From NCBI GenBank assembly GCA_045811525.1, contig JBJMTV010000004.1, positions 206,062-270,061 on the forward strand: DNA of 64,000 bases, given 5' to 3'. Below are positions 1-8,173 of this stretch, piece after piece. Made by a program: the position numbers and the translations under genes. This DNA comes from VAZQ01 sp045811525 (GTDB taxonomy: Bacteria; Pseudomonadota; Alphaproteobacteria; Rhizobiales; Xanthobacteraceae). A model generated the notes under the pieces. It was not told the DNA's origin, made no database searches, and worked only from the letters and a program-made list of their open reading frames with translations. How positions within the stretch are numbered: the stretch's first letter is position 1; each line of letters starts with the position of its first letter.

Positions 1-1003
1 CGGCAATACCAGCGTCTCGCGCCAACCCAGCCAAGGCTGCGGCAGGCCCAAGCTCCCCTTCGATGATGATGTGGCTGGGCTTGGGACCCCTGGGACAGTC
101 ATCCGGCGTGATTTGCGCTGCATCTTGCCGGTAGTCATAGAAGCCGCGGCCGGTCTTGCGCCCAAGCAGGCCAGCCTCGACCAGCTCCTGTTGCACCAAA
201 GAGGGTCTATAGCGCGGATCCTGTCCCATCGCCTCATAGACCGACCGGGTGACGGCGAAATTCACGTCGTGTCCGATCAGGTCCATGAGAGCGAACGGGC
301 CCATCCGGAAGCCGCCGGTCTCACGCATGATGAAATCAATCGTCGCCGGCGACGCGGCGCGTTCAGCGATGAGGCGCAGCGCCTCCCCGTAGAAAGGTCG
401 CGCCACGCGGTTGACGATAAAGCCCGGCGAGGAGGCGCAATGAACCGGTGTTTTGCCCCAGCTCTTGGCCGTCGCAAAGATCGTCTCGGCCACTGAGCGA
501 TCTGTCAGCCGACCACTCACCACCTCCACCAGCGGGAGAATTGGCGCAGGATTGAAAAAGTGCATTCCCACGAGGCGCTCTGGTCGTCGCAGCCGAGAGG
601 ACAGCGAAGTCACCGACAGTGAGGATGTGTTGCTCGCGAGCATGGTTTCCGGCCCGGTCAGCTCCTCGACCTTTCTGAGCGCCTCCACTTTGATGTCCAG
701 GTTTTCGACAATGGCCTCGATGATCAGACCCGCCCCGGCAAGCCCATGCAGGCTGTCGACGGGGCGCATGAGGAAAAGGCGGCGCTCGCATTCTTCGGTG
801 GTCAGCCTGCCGCGGGCGACGAGGCGCTCGAGCTCGCCGCGTTGCCGGTCATGGCCCGACTTTGCTACGCCGGCGTTGCCATCGTACATGAAAACCGGGT
901 GCCCCGCGGCCGCTGCCACGAGCGCGATCCCGCTTCCCATGGTGCCGGCGCCGAGGATACCCACGGCTGCCTCGCGTGGTAGCGGGCGAGCTGGTGTGTC
1001 CAT
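1..1003 (-). CDS. 3-hydroxyacyl-CoA dehydrogenase, C-terminus cut by window edge
   Basis: This enzyme family oxidises (S)-3-hydroxyacyl-CoA to 3-oxoacyl-CoA with NAD in beta-oxidation and in aromatic-acid degradation. I translated the strand by hand because the frame stays open to the window edge. It starts MDTPARPLPREAAVGILGAG, giving the Rossmann motif GAGTMG near residue 20. The family features LASNTSSLS and GMHFFNPAP (catalytic His) follow, then SPGFIVNRV, and then the C-terminal dimerisation domain with GLLGRKTGRGFYDY. About 334 codons are present. The PaaH/PaaC type is near 500 residues and simpler FadB2 types near 290, and the reading continues past the first helical domain, so the longer type is likely. 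The substrate cannot be told. The alpha/beta-hydrolase gene lies just upstream on the same strand. Confidence 0.88.
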   Translation of the reverse strand, partial: MDTPARPLPREAAVGILGAGTMGSGIALVAAAAGHPVFMYDGNAGVAKSGHDRQRGELERLVARGRLTTEECERRLFLMRPVDSLHGLAGAGLIIEAIVENLDIKVEALRKVEELTGPETMLASNTSSLSVTSLSSRLRRPERLVGMHFFNPAPILPLVEVVSGRLTDRSVAETIFATAKSWGKTPVHCASSPGFIVNRVARPFYGEALRLIAERAASPATIDFIMRETGGFRMGPFALMDLIGHDVNFAVTRSVYEAMGQDPRYRPSLVQQELVEAGLLGRKTGRGFYDYRQDAAQITPDDCPRGPKPSHIIIEGELGPAAALAGLARDAGIA

Positions 1004-1037
1004 GGCCTATTTCATCTTGCTCGATCGTCACGGCGCT

Positions 1038-1889
1038 CTATCGGGGCAAGCCGTTGATCCAGGTCGTCACGGCTGTCACCACAGCCTTCGGCTGTTCCGG
1101 GATGAGTGCATGGCTCGCATTGGGGATCACGATGGTCGTGACGCGGTCCCCGAACTCGTCTTTCAGCTCTTTGCGCTTCGATTCAGGCTTGAACGGGTCG
1201 TGCGCGGCTTGCAGGTCGAGCAACGGTGCTGTGCCGCCCGGCCACCACTCATCCTGGCGCACAGCGGCGGCTGCCGCACGCTGGTGTTCGCGGATCTCTG
1301 GATGCCAACCGTGCAGCCAGACAGTTGGATCGTTGCCTGGAGCAAAGAACGCGAAGCGCAGGGCAGCCAATCGCTCCTCGTCTGACAGGGCAAGATTTCC
1401 CGCTGTCGTCACTGCAGTGCTCAGCTCGGGCGGGTATTGCTTGGCCGCGGCCGCGGCGATGACGACACCGCGCACGAGAAGCGGGTAGTCGGTCGCGGTC
1501 ATACGCGCAACCCAATTTCCGTAGGCGTGTCCAACAATCACTGCGCGGCTTGCGCCATGCGCCTTCACCACCTCGGCGATGTCGCGGGCGAGGTCATGCA
1601 GGGTGATGTCCCTCGTCGCCTTGGAGCTGCGCCCGATCCCGCGCGGCTTCGGCCGTAGAACGCGAAATCCGGCAGCGGTCAGCCCCTCCGCAAGGCTGTC
1701 GTAATCATCGGAATCGCGGGCCAGCGAAGGCAGCAGCACGACAGCCGGGCCTTGTCCTTCGACAATGACCTCAATCTGCACGTCCCCATACTGAACGAGC
1801 TCGGCGCGCCGGTCGGAGCTCGCCGCGGCGCCAGCAAGCCCGCCGACGAGCAGCATGCTCAGGCATGAGAGTGCCCAGAACGAGCTCAT
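1038..1889 (-). CDS. exported alpha/beta-hydrolase fold protein lacking the nucleophile serine
   Basis: The 283-residue protein begins with a signal peptide (MSSFWALSCLSMLLVGGLAG). This is why I start at 1889 and not at the longer in-frame ATG at 2063. The alpha/beta-hydrolase fold is recognisable: the beta-strand VVLLPSLARDS, the cap region, the nucleophile-elbow segment VIVGHAYGN around residues 117-125, and a C-terminal NASHALIPEQP with the expected catalytic His near residue 260. The elbow normally reads G-x-S-x-G, but here the serine position is Ala (GHAYG), so a classical serine-hydrolase mechanism is not possible as read. It lies between the 3-hydroxyacyl-CoA dehydrogenase and the divergent CoA-transferase fusion. 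The function is unknown; it may be a non-hydrolytic family member. Confidence 0.8.
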   Translation of the reverse strand: MSSFWALSCLSMLLVGGLAGAAASSDRRAELVQYGDVQIEVIVEGQGPAVVLLPSLARDSDDYDSLAEGLTAAGFRVLRPKPRGIGRSSKATRDITLHDLARDIAEVVKAHGASRAVIVGHAYGNWVARMTATDYPLLVRGVVIAAAAAKQYPPELSTAVTTAGNLALSDEERLAALRFAFFAPGNDPTVWLHGWHPEIREHQRAAAAAVRQDEWWPGGTAPLLDLQAAHDPFKPESKRKELKDEFGDRVTTIVIPNASHALIPEQPKAVVTAVTTWINGLPR

Positions 1890-2077
1890 CGACCGCTGCT
1901 CGCATTGTATGGCGTAAAGCTCAACAAGATGACCTATGCTCCTATTTGGCGCGCGCCGCACAGCCCTTTTGCTCTCTGCAAACGTTCGGCCGCAACTTTG
2001 AGGGTGCATTGTCGCCTCGCCCGTGGTGAACGCAAGCGCTGTTAAAGGATCAGGCGAGCGCACGCATGGAGGAGTGA

Positions 2078-3901
2078 ATGGCGGGTCCCCTCTCGCATGT
2101 TCGTGTGCTCGACCTCAGCCGCATAATGGCAGCACCATGGGCCACTCAGCTTCTGGCCGATCTCGGCGCAGACGTGATCAAGGTCGAGCGGCCCGGCGTT
2201 GGCGACGATACGCGCAGCTGGGGGCCACCGTTTCTCAAGGATGCTGCTGGCAATTCGACCCAGGAGGCTGGTTATTATCTAGCGGTCAATCGCGGCAAAC
2301 GCTCAATTGCGCTCGAGCTCGATCAGCCGCAAGGCCAAGCCGTGGTGCGCGCGCTCGCGGCACGTTCGGATATCGTGCTGGAGAACTTCAAGGTCGGCAC
2401 GCTCAGGCGTTTTGGGCTCGACTACCAAAGCCTCAAAGCTCTCAATCCGCAGATCATCTATTGCTCGGTGACCGGGTTCGGGCAGAGCGGGCCAAAGCGC
2501 GAGGCACCCGCCTATGACTTCATGATCCAGGCCATGGGTGGATTGATGAGCATCACCGGCGAGCGTGATGACATGCCCGGCGGCGGACCGCAGAAGGTCG
2601 GCGTCCCCATCGTCGATCTCATGACCGGCATGTATGCGGCAGTGGGTGTTCTGGCTGCTCTCGTTCGCCGCAATGAGACCGGCCAAGGCGAGTACATCGA
2701 TCTTGCGATGCTCGATGTCCAGGCAGCATTTCTTGCCAACCAGGGCATGAACTGGCTGCTCTCAGGCAACGTGCCCCGACGCGGCGGTAATCGTCATCCG
2801 AACATACAGCCGCAGGACGTGTTTCCCTGCGCGGATGGTTTCATCGCCTTGGCTGTCGGCAATGATGCGCAGTTTGCGCGTCTCGTCGAAATTTTGGCGC
2901 ATCGCGAATGGGCGAGCGATGAGCGCTTTGCCAGTAATCCTGCCCGCGTTCGCAATCACCCTCAGCTCGATCCTCTGCTGCGCGCCGAGTTTGCGCGCCG
3001 GCAACGCGCAGATGTCATCGCTGCGCTCGATGCTGCGGGCGTGCCCTGCTCGGCGCTCAACACTGTGCCGGAGGTCTTTGCCGAGCCGCAGGTCCAGCAT
3101 CGCAGGATGCTGCGCACGCTTGCGCACCCCACCGCCGGTGAGGTGCCGCAGATTGTTTGTCCGTTGAATTTCGCGATCGAGCAACTTGCGTTCGATCGCG
3201 CACCGCCGCTTCTCGGCCAACATACCGAGCAGGTTCTGCGCGAGCTCGGCCTGGAGCCGGGTAAATCGGCCGGCGCAGGCAGCGCAAGTCCGCGTCTCCC
3301 GCTTCCGTCCGTCGACGAAATGACCCCCGAGCAGCGCGAGGTGCACGATGCCATCGTCACGGGTGTGCGCGGCCGCATGGTCGGCCCATTGCGCGCAGTC
3401 ATCCACAGCCCTGAGCTCGCGCGACGGTGGTCCACTCTCGGCGAATATCTGCGGTTCTCGACGTGCCTGCCGAAGAAGTTGAGCGAGCTCGCCATCCTCG
3501 TCACCGGGCGCCGCTGGAACAGTCAGGTCGAGTTTCTCATTCATGCGGACGCGGCGAAAGCTGCTGGGCTCGACCCTGCTTGCATTGAGGCCATTCGCAC
3601 GGGCAAGCCGCCCGCCTTTCGTGACCCGAGCGAAGCCGAGGTTTACGAATTCGCCCGCCAGCTCCAGCAGACTGGCGCCGTCGATGCCTCGCTGCACGCC
3701 GCAGTGACCGAGCGCTGGGGCGCCCGAGGCGTGGTCGAGCTCACCGGCCTCATCGGGTATTACACGATGGTTTCAATGACGCTGAATGCCCACGAAATCC
3801 CCGTGCCCGCTGGTGACGAGCCGCCGTTGGCGCCCGTCAATGGCTCTGGGCTTACCTCGCTGCCGCAATCCCGGCTGGTCACGGCGGACGCGCGCGCGTG
3901 A
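2078..3901 (+). CDS. CaiB/BaiF CoA-transferase fused to a carboxymuconolactone-decarboxylase-like domain
   Basis: This 607-residue protein has two domains. Residues about 1-395 are a family III (CaiB/BaiF) CoA-transferase: LSHVRVLDLSRIMAAPWATQ at the N-terminus, ADVIKVERPGVGDDTR, the region VLENFKVGTLRRFGLDY, and the catalytic Asp near residue 180 in VGVPIVDLMTGMYA. After a linker, residues about 410-595 resemble the carboxymuconolactone decarboxylase family (MTPEQREVHDAIVTGVRGRM, then HSPELARRW, LSELAILVTGRRW, EFLIHADAAKAAGL and LIGYYTMVSMTLN). Both domains usually occur as separate proteins. The start is supported by a GGAG ribosome site about 7 bases upstream. The gene diverges from the hydrolase gene. 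A CoA-transferase linked to a second-domain decarboxylase or peroxidase-like activity is inference. Confidence 0.85.
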   Translation: MAGPLSHVRVLDLSRIMAAPWATQLLADLGADVIKVERPGVGDDTRSWGPPFLKDAAGNSTQEAGYYLAVNRGKRSIALELDQPQGQAVVRALAARSDIVLENFKVGTLRRFGLDYQSLKALNPQIIYCSVTGFGQSGPKREAPAYDFMIQAMGGLMSITGERDDMPGGGPQKVGVPIVDLMTGMYAAVGVLAALVRRNETGQGEYIDLAMLDVQAAFLANQGMNWLLSGNVPRRGGNRHPNIQPQDVFPCADGFIALAVGNDAQFARLVEILAHREWASDERFASNPARVRNHPQLDPLLRAEFARRQRADVIAALDAAGVPCSALNTVPEVFAEPQVQHRRMLRTLAHPTAGEVPQIVCPLNFAIEQLAFDRAPPLLGQHTEQVLRELGLEPGKSAGAGSASPRLPLPSVDEMTPEQREVHDAIVTGVRGRMVGPLRAVIHSPELARRWSTLGEYLRFSTCLPKKLSELAILVTGRRWNSQVEFLIHADAAKAAGLDPACIEAIRTGKPPAFRDPSEAEVYEFARQLQQTGAVDASLHAAVTERWGARGVVELTGLIGYYTMVSMTLNAHEIPVPAGDEPPLAPVNGSGLTSLPQSRLVTADARA

Positions 3902-4430
3902 CGCCCGTTCATCCGCTCAACTAAGAGCCTCTTCGATCGCCCGGCTTGCTGAACTGAGGGAGCGGGTGGCCCAGCACGTCAGTTGGAGGCGATCTGTCCT
4001 GCTCGCGCTTGAGGCGCGCAGACGCCTATCGCCAGGATCGCAGCTGGCGTGAGCGGCGGTCATCCCAAGAGATCTGAGCGTGGTCTTGGCTTTGCGCCGC
4101 GCGCGGTTGGCTGTTCCGTGCTGCCGGATCGAATGGAACTACGCTTCCGTGAGACTGAATGCTGGACAGCGGCCGGCCATTGCCCCTCGGTGCTGCCTCA
4201 GCAGCCGTCACTTGCTCCCACCAACCTGCCGAATACTTCGGTGTCATGCGCTTCCCCGTCATCGCACTACTGAATGACGCTATGTGACGCGTCATTATGG
4301 CAGGAACATGCAACGAAAGGGATGTCGCTTGGAACCTGCGCCGGTAATCTAACGGGGCGTGTCGCAATAACTCGCGACGTCATGCAAAACGCAACGCGCT
4401 CGTTGGACGTGCTCCACCTCTTCGGCTGCG
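3902..4430. other. 529-base intergenic stretch
   Basis: This stretch separates the 3' ends of the CoA-transferase fusion and the Bug protein gene. Short frames exist on both strands, but none shows a recognisable family or a convincing ribosome site. The only structure noticed is the inverted repeat at 4273-4296, listed separately. Confidence 0.5.
4273..4296. repeat. perfect 8-base inverted repeat with 8-base spacer
   Basis: The arms AATGACGC and GCGTCATT are separated by TATGTGAC. It lies about 135 bases past the stop of the minus-strand Bug gene in otherwise featureless sequence. It could be a hairpin or a protein-binding dyad. It has no T-tract, so it is not a standard intrinsic terminator. 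Confidence 0.35.
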
Positions 4431-5414
4431 TCAATCGCCGGTTATGTTTGCCGCACGAATGACGCTGCTCCACTTCGCGGTTTCGCTGGCGATCAGCTTC
4501 ACGAATTCGGCCGTGCCGGCCTTATCAACAACAAAGCTGCGAGCTTGCAGGGCCTGCTTCAGCTCGGGCTGACCAAGAATTTCCGAAACGTCGGCATTGA
4601 TCCGGTCGCGGATGTCCTTGGGCGTTCCGGCAGGGGCGAAGAGCGCAAATGCTCCTTGCGAGCTGTAGCCCGGCACGCCCGCCTCCTGCATGGTCGGGAT
4701 ATCCGGTACAAGCGGATTGCGCTGCACGGTTGAGACGGCAAGCGCCTTGAGCTTTCCTCCGCTGATGTGAGGGAGAATGTTCGACATGCCGTTGATGGTC
4801 ATGTCGATCTCGCCGGCAAGCAGCGCGGTCGTGGTCTCGTTTGCGCCCTTGTAGGGGACATGCACGAGCTTCACTCCGGCAATGCCGGCAAAATATTCGG
4901 TGGCAAGACGCTGGATGGTGCCCGGACCCGTGGTGCCGTAGAGCAGGGTATCGGGCTTGGCTTTGGCGAGCGCGATCAGCTCTCGTACGTTGGACACCGG
5001 CACTTTCGCCGCAACTGCCAGCATGTGCGGTACCGAAACCATCAGAATGATGGGTTCGAAATCGTTCATGGAGTAGGGAAGAGTTTTGTAAAGCAGCGGA
5101 TTGAAGATGAAGGTCTGATCCGCCGCCAGCAGCAGCGTGTAGCCGTCGGGGTCGGACTTGGCGGCGGCAACAGTGCCGATCAGAGTGTTGCCGCCCGGCC
5201 GATTGTCTATGACGACGCTCTGGCCCCACTTCTCCGAGAGCTTCTGCCCCACCATACGAACCAGAACATCCGGCGCGCCACCCGCCGAGAATGGCACGAT
5301 CACGCGTACCGGCCGCGTCGGATAGTCTGCTGCCGCCACCACCTGCGGCAGCAAGGAGACCGCCAGCACGCACGCAACCAACACGCACGCAAGAAGACGG
5401 ATGATACGGCACAT
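4431..5414 (-). CDS. Bug (TctC-type) periplasmic substrate-binding protein
   Basis: The 327-residue exported protein belongs to the Bug/tripartite tricarboxylate receptor family, which binds carboxylates and other small metabolites in the periplasm. The start at 5414 gives a signal peptide (MCRIIRLLACVLVACVLAVS, ending near VVAAADYPTRP) and has an AGAGGA site upstream; the ATG at 5450 would place a charged tail before it. The family motifs are clear: YPTRPVRVIVPFSAGGAPDV, VIDNRPGGNTLIGT, KSDPDGYTLLLA, VHVPYKGANETTTALLAGEI and the C-terminal PAGTPKDIRDRIN. No TctA or TctB membrane subunits lie nearby, so it is an orphan receptor of unknown ligand. Two more Bug genes occur in the window, at 29.5 and 39.4 kb. 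Confidence 0.93.
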   Translation of the reverse strand: MCRIIRLLACVLVACVLAVSLLPQVVAAADYPTRPVRVIVPFSAGGAPDVLVRMVGQKLSEKWGQSVVIDNRPGGNTLIGTVAAAKSDPDGYTLLLAADQTFIFNPLLYKTLPYSMNDFEPIILMVSVPHMLAVAAKVPVSNVRELIALAKAKPDTLLYGTTGPGTIQRLATEYFAGIAGVKLVHVPYKGANETTTALLAGEIDMTINGMSNILPHISGGKLKALAVSTVQRNPLVPDIPTMQEAGVPGYSSQGAFALFAPAGTPKDIRDRINADVSEILGQPELKQALQARSFVVDKAGTAEFVKLIASETAKWSSVIRAANITGD

Positions 5415-5529
5415 GCTCAGTCCTCTTTTTCGCTGGCTCTCATGGCTCAAGCGTGCAGGTCAGCGCAGCTGACACTCTGACCGATGCTCAAACCGCGACA
5501 ACTGCGGTGAGGATCAGCACCCGCCCAAC

Positions 5530-5856
5530 TCAGGTGTCTATTGAGCTTAGCGCCTTTCGGATCTCTTCTGACCGGGTCGGCCGCACCAGCCGCGCGGCTT
5601 CGCTGCCGTCCTTGAGAAAAATCAGCGTTGGCCAAAGCGTCACCCGGAACGAGCGTCCCAGAGGGCGGCCGCGTCCGTCAGCGATTTTGATGTGTCGAAC
5701 ACGGTCATGATCCGCCAGGGCCTGCTCGATCAGCGGCTGAGCGCGCCGGCAATGGCCGCACCAGGGGCTGCCGAATTCCAGGAGTGTGGCTCCAGAGAGC
5801 GTGTCAATGTCAGCCCGGGCTGGCTCCTCAGCGGAATAGTCGGGGCTGGCGCTCAT
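5530..5856 (-). CDS. thioredoxin-family protein with CGHC active site
   Basis: The 108-residue protein is a single thioredoxin fold. The redox motif WCGHC lies at residues 32-36, inside the typical context TLLEFGSPWCGHCRRAQP, and the cis-proline loop is seen as LWPTLIFLKDG. CGHC is the dipeptide found in protein disulfide isomerases and is more oxidising than the CGPC of classical thioredoxins. No signal peptide or membrane segment is evident, so it is probably cytoplasmic. It follows the DUF6481 gene on the same strand. It is likely a general thiol-disulfide exchange protein; the client is unknown. Confidence 0.88.
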   Translation of the reverse strand: MSASPDYSAEEPARADIDTLSGATLLEFGSPWCGHCRRAQPLIEQALADHDRVRHIKIADGRGRPLGRSFRVTLWPTLIFLKDGSEAARLVRPTRSEEIRKALSSIDT

Positions 5857-5971
5857 TCAGCTGATCCGCAGAAATGAATCTCTCGTTGAACAGAGCAGCG
5901 CAGGCAATTTCTTTGAGGGCCAGGTCGGAGATTGCATCAGGGCTGACGATGACGCTGTGTTCTCCAGCACC

Positions 5972-6385
5972 TCAGCGCAGGCGCGGCCGTTCTTTCTGCT
6001 GTTGCTTGCGCTGCTTTTTCGCGGCTTTGCGGGCCGCATAGCGCGCATCGCGTGCCGCCTTCTGCTCAGCAGCGAGTTTTGCATCCTCTTCAGCCTTCAA
6101 TTGTGCCGCAGCCTCCGCGGCCTCGGCGGCTGCGCGCTCCTCGGCTGCGCGCCGCTCAGCCTCCCTCGCGGCCTCCTCGGCGAGCGCCTGCTCCCGCGCA
6201 ATACGAGCGGCCTCGCGCTCGGCAGCCCGCACCTTCCGGGCTTCGATGATCTTAAGGCGGGCTTCCTCCCGGGCCTTGCGGTCGGGATCGTCCGGCCCGG
6301 GCGCGGCGCGGAATTTCTCGAGCAGCGCCGCCTTGGCCTTCGCCGATGCGGCTTGCCGGTCACGAAAGTCGGAGTCGTGGCTCAC
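5972..6385 (-). CDS. DUF6481-like coiled-coil protein
   Basis: The 137-residue product is almost wholly charged: after a short N-terminus (MSHDSDFRDRQAASAKAKAA, then LLEKFRAAPG) it is a long Ala/Glu/Arg helix with heptad character, ending in a strongly basic Lys/Gln/Arg tail. I recognise this layout as the small alphaproteobacterial DUF6481 family, whose function is not known. The start codon is GTG with a GGAG site about 9 bases upstream. The coding strand agrees with the flanking genes. The long basic helix would suit RNA or ribosome contact, but this is only inference. Confidence 0.75.
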   Translation of the reverse strand: MSHDSDFRDRQAASAKAKAALLEKFRAAPGPDDPDRKAREEARLKIIEARKVRAAEREAARIAREQALAEEAAREAERRAAEERAAAEAAEAAAQLKAEEDAKLAAEQKAARDARYAARKAAKKQRKQQQKERPRLR

Positions 6386-6628
6386 TCGTATTGCTCCATC
6401 GATACTTCTGCTTTTTTGGGAAAAGAGCGATTCTCGGCCCTGGGTGTTACGCCGCGTCTCCGAAGAGATCGGCCGGCAGCCGGCGCTCGCATTGCTGGGC
6501 GCGCATGCGCGCTAGCGAGAGTTACTGCGGTAAGCCGGGCCGCCTGAGTTGACGGGCGACCTCTTACCACGCCCGCGGCCCGGGTGTCATGTCGAGACAA
6601 ATCAACTCTTGAGCAGCGGTGCCGCTCC

Positions 6629-7534
6629 CTAGCGGCGGATGAATGTGCCGTCGCGGAGCTCGGCGACGGCCTGCTGCAGCTCGGCCTGGGTGTTCATCAC
6701 GATCGGACCGTACCAGGCGACCGGTTCCTCGATGGGCTTGCCCGAGACGAGAAGGAAGCGGATGCCGCCGTCGCCCGCCTGCACCGTCACTTCGTCACCG
6801 CGATCGAACACCACCAGCGAGCGATTGCCGGTCTGCTCGCGCAACACGATCTCCTCACCGTCGACCTGCTTCTCGGTCAGCACGCCGAACGGCTTTGAGG
6901 TCGAGACAAACGCCCCGGAGCCCGCGAAGATGTAAGCGAAGGCGTGACGATCAACCTCCACCTTAAAGGTCTTTCGCTTCCCGGGCGGGACGGAAATGTC
7001 CAGGTAGCGCGGGTCTGCCGCCACCCCTTCGACCGGGCCAGCCTTGCCCCAAAACTCCCCGGTGATCACGCGCACCTTCGTGCCGTCGTCATCGATCACC
7101 TCGGGAATGTCCGCGCCCTTGATGTCCTGATAGCGCGGCGGCGTCATTTTCAGAGAGCGTGGGAGATTGGCCCAGAGCTGGAACCCGTGCATACGACCGC
7201 GCGCGTCCCCGCGCGGCATCTCCTGGTGCATGATGCCGCTCCCAGCCGTCATCCACTGCACATCGCCGGCGCCGAGCGTCCCTGTGTTGCCGAGGCTGTC
7301 GCCATGGTCGACCTCGCCCGCGAGCACATACGTGATGGTCTCGATGCCACGGTGCGGGTGCCAGGGGAAACCGGCACGATAGAGATCCGGATTGTCGTTG
7401 CGGAAGTCGTCGAGCAGCAGGAAAGGATCGAACTCCTGAGTCTCCCCGAAGCCGAACGCCCGCCGTAGATGCACTCCGGCGCCTTCGAGGGTCGGCTTGG
7501 ACTCGATCACCTTTTTCACTGGACGGATAGACAT
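6629..7534 (-). CDS. pirin-family cupin protein
   Basis: The 301-residue protein is a full-length pirin with two cupin domains. The N-terminal cupin keeps the metal ligands: His59 and His61 in FPWHPHRGIET, and His103 and Glu105 in GSGIMHQEMPRGD. Bacterial pirins such as YhhW can act as quercetin dioxygenases or bind metabolic enzymes, so the activity here cannot be fixed. The start has a GGAAGG-type ribosome site. A HxlR-type regulator is transcribed divergently from the 143-base gap, an arrangement often seen for stress-responsive oxidoreductase or pirin genes, and the regulator likely controls it. Confidence 0.93.
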   Translation of the reverse strand: MSIRPVKKVIESKPTLEGAGVHLRRAFGFGETQEFDPFLLLDDFRNDNPDLYRAGFPWHPHRGIETITYVLAGEVDHGDSLGNTGTLGAGDVQWMTAGSGIMHQEMPRGDARGRMHGFQLWANLPRSLKMTPPRYQDIKGADIPEVIDDDGTKVRVITGEFWGKAGPVEGVAADPRYLDISVPPGKRKTFKVEVDRHAFAYIFAGSGAFVSTSKPFGVLTEKQVDGEEIVLREQTGNRSLVVFDRGDEVTVQAGDGGIRFLLVSGKPIEEPVAWYGPIVMNTQAELQQAVAELRDGTFIRR

Positions 7535-7647
7535 GACTTCTCGCCTTCCTTTCGCCGACAGTGCCAGCTGTTGCCGAGTAACGGCCCGCCGCCAGGGCTG
7601 CGTTGAGGCCCATCCACAATGGCCGTGACAAAGTCGCGCTGAATGAG

Positions 7648-7667
7648 TAGTTACCGTTCGATACCTA
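7648..7667. promoter_or_regulatory. imperfect dyad between pirin and HxlR genes, candidate operator
   Basis: The sequence TAGTTACC-GTTC-GATACCTA is an imperfect inverted repeat in which 6 of 8 arm positions match. It lies 10 bases before the HxlR start codon. HxlR regulators bind such dyads in divergent promoters. The assignment is inference from position and symmetry. Confidence 0.35.
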
Positions 7668-7677
7668 GACTAGATAG

Positions 7678-8112
7678 ATGACCCAACGGCGCAAGCAAGA
7701 GGGCACAAGACTGATACCAGCGTCCCTGCATGTGGCCGAGGACTGCCGTGCTGTCAGCGAGGTGCTGTCCCGGATCGGCGATAAATGGACCATCCTGGTT
7801 GTGGGCGAGCTCGGCAATGGACCGAAGCGGTTCAACGAAATCCGTCGGGCGCTCGGCAGCATCTCGCAGCGGATGCTGACATTGACGCTTCGCGCCTTGG
7901 AGCGCGACGGACTGGTCACGCGAACGGTGTTCCCAACCATGCCGCCGAAGGTGGAATACGAGCTCACCAGCCTCGGGGGCTCGCTGTTGGGTCCCGTAAG
8001 CGGCATCGGCCTCTGGGCGCGGCAGAATCGCGCCGCAATCGATGAGGCGCGGCGCCGGTTCGACGCGGGCAAGTCCATCAAACCCGGACGAAGCGCCGCG
8101 AGCCGGGCTTGA
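7678..8112 (+). CDS. HxlR-family winged-helix transcriptional regulator
   Basis: The 144-residue protein matches the HxlR/DUF24 family. The characteristic segment VLSRIGDKWTILVVGELGNG is followed by KRFNEIRRAL, GSISQRMLTLTLRALERDGL and the wing with YELTSLGGSL. HxlR proteins are dimers that sense reactive electrophiles, oxidants or metabolites, many through a conserved N-terminal cysteine; a Cys is present before the domain (VAEDCRAVSEVL). The gene diverges from the pirin gene and probably regulates it and itself. The C-terminal tail after residue 125 is basic and nonconserved. There is no strong ribosome site before the ATG. Confidence 0.9.
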   Translation: MTQRRKQEGTRLIPASLHVAEDCRAVSEVLSRIGDKWTILVVGELGNGPKRFNEIRRALGSISQRMLTLTLRALERDGLVTRTVFPTMPPKVEYELTSLGGSLLGPVSGIGLWARQNRAAIDEARRRFDAGKSIKPGRSAASRA

Positions 8113-8173
8113 ACGGCTAGACGCAAGCCGCGTCATCGCCCGAGCCTAAGCGGCAATGGTCGGCCCGCTCCAC

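Noticed and set aside
453..1385. 310-codon plus-strand frame over the 3-hydroxyacyl-CoA dehydrogenase and hydrolase genes
   Set aside because: It crosses two genes antisense and its product is low-complexity. The dehydrogenase motifs on the minus strand are clear.
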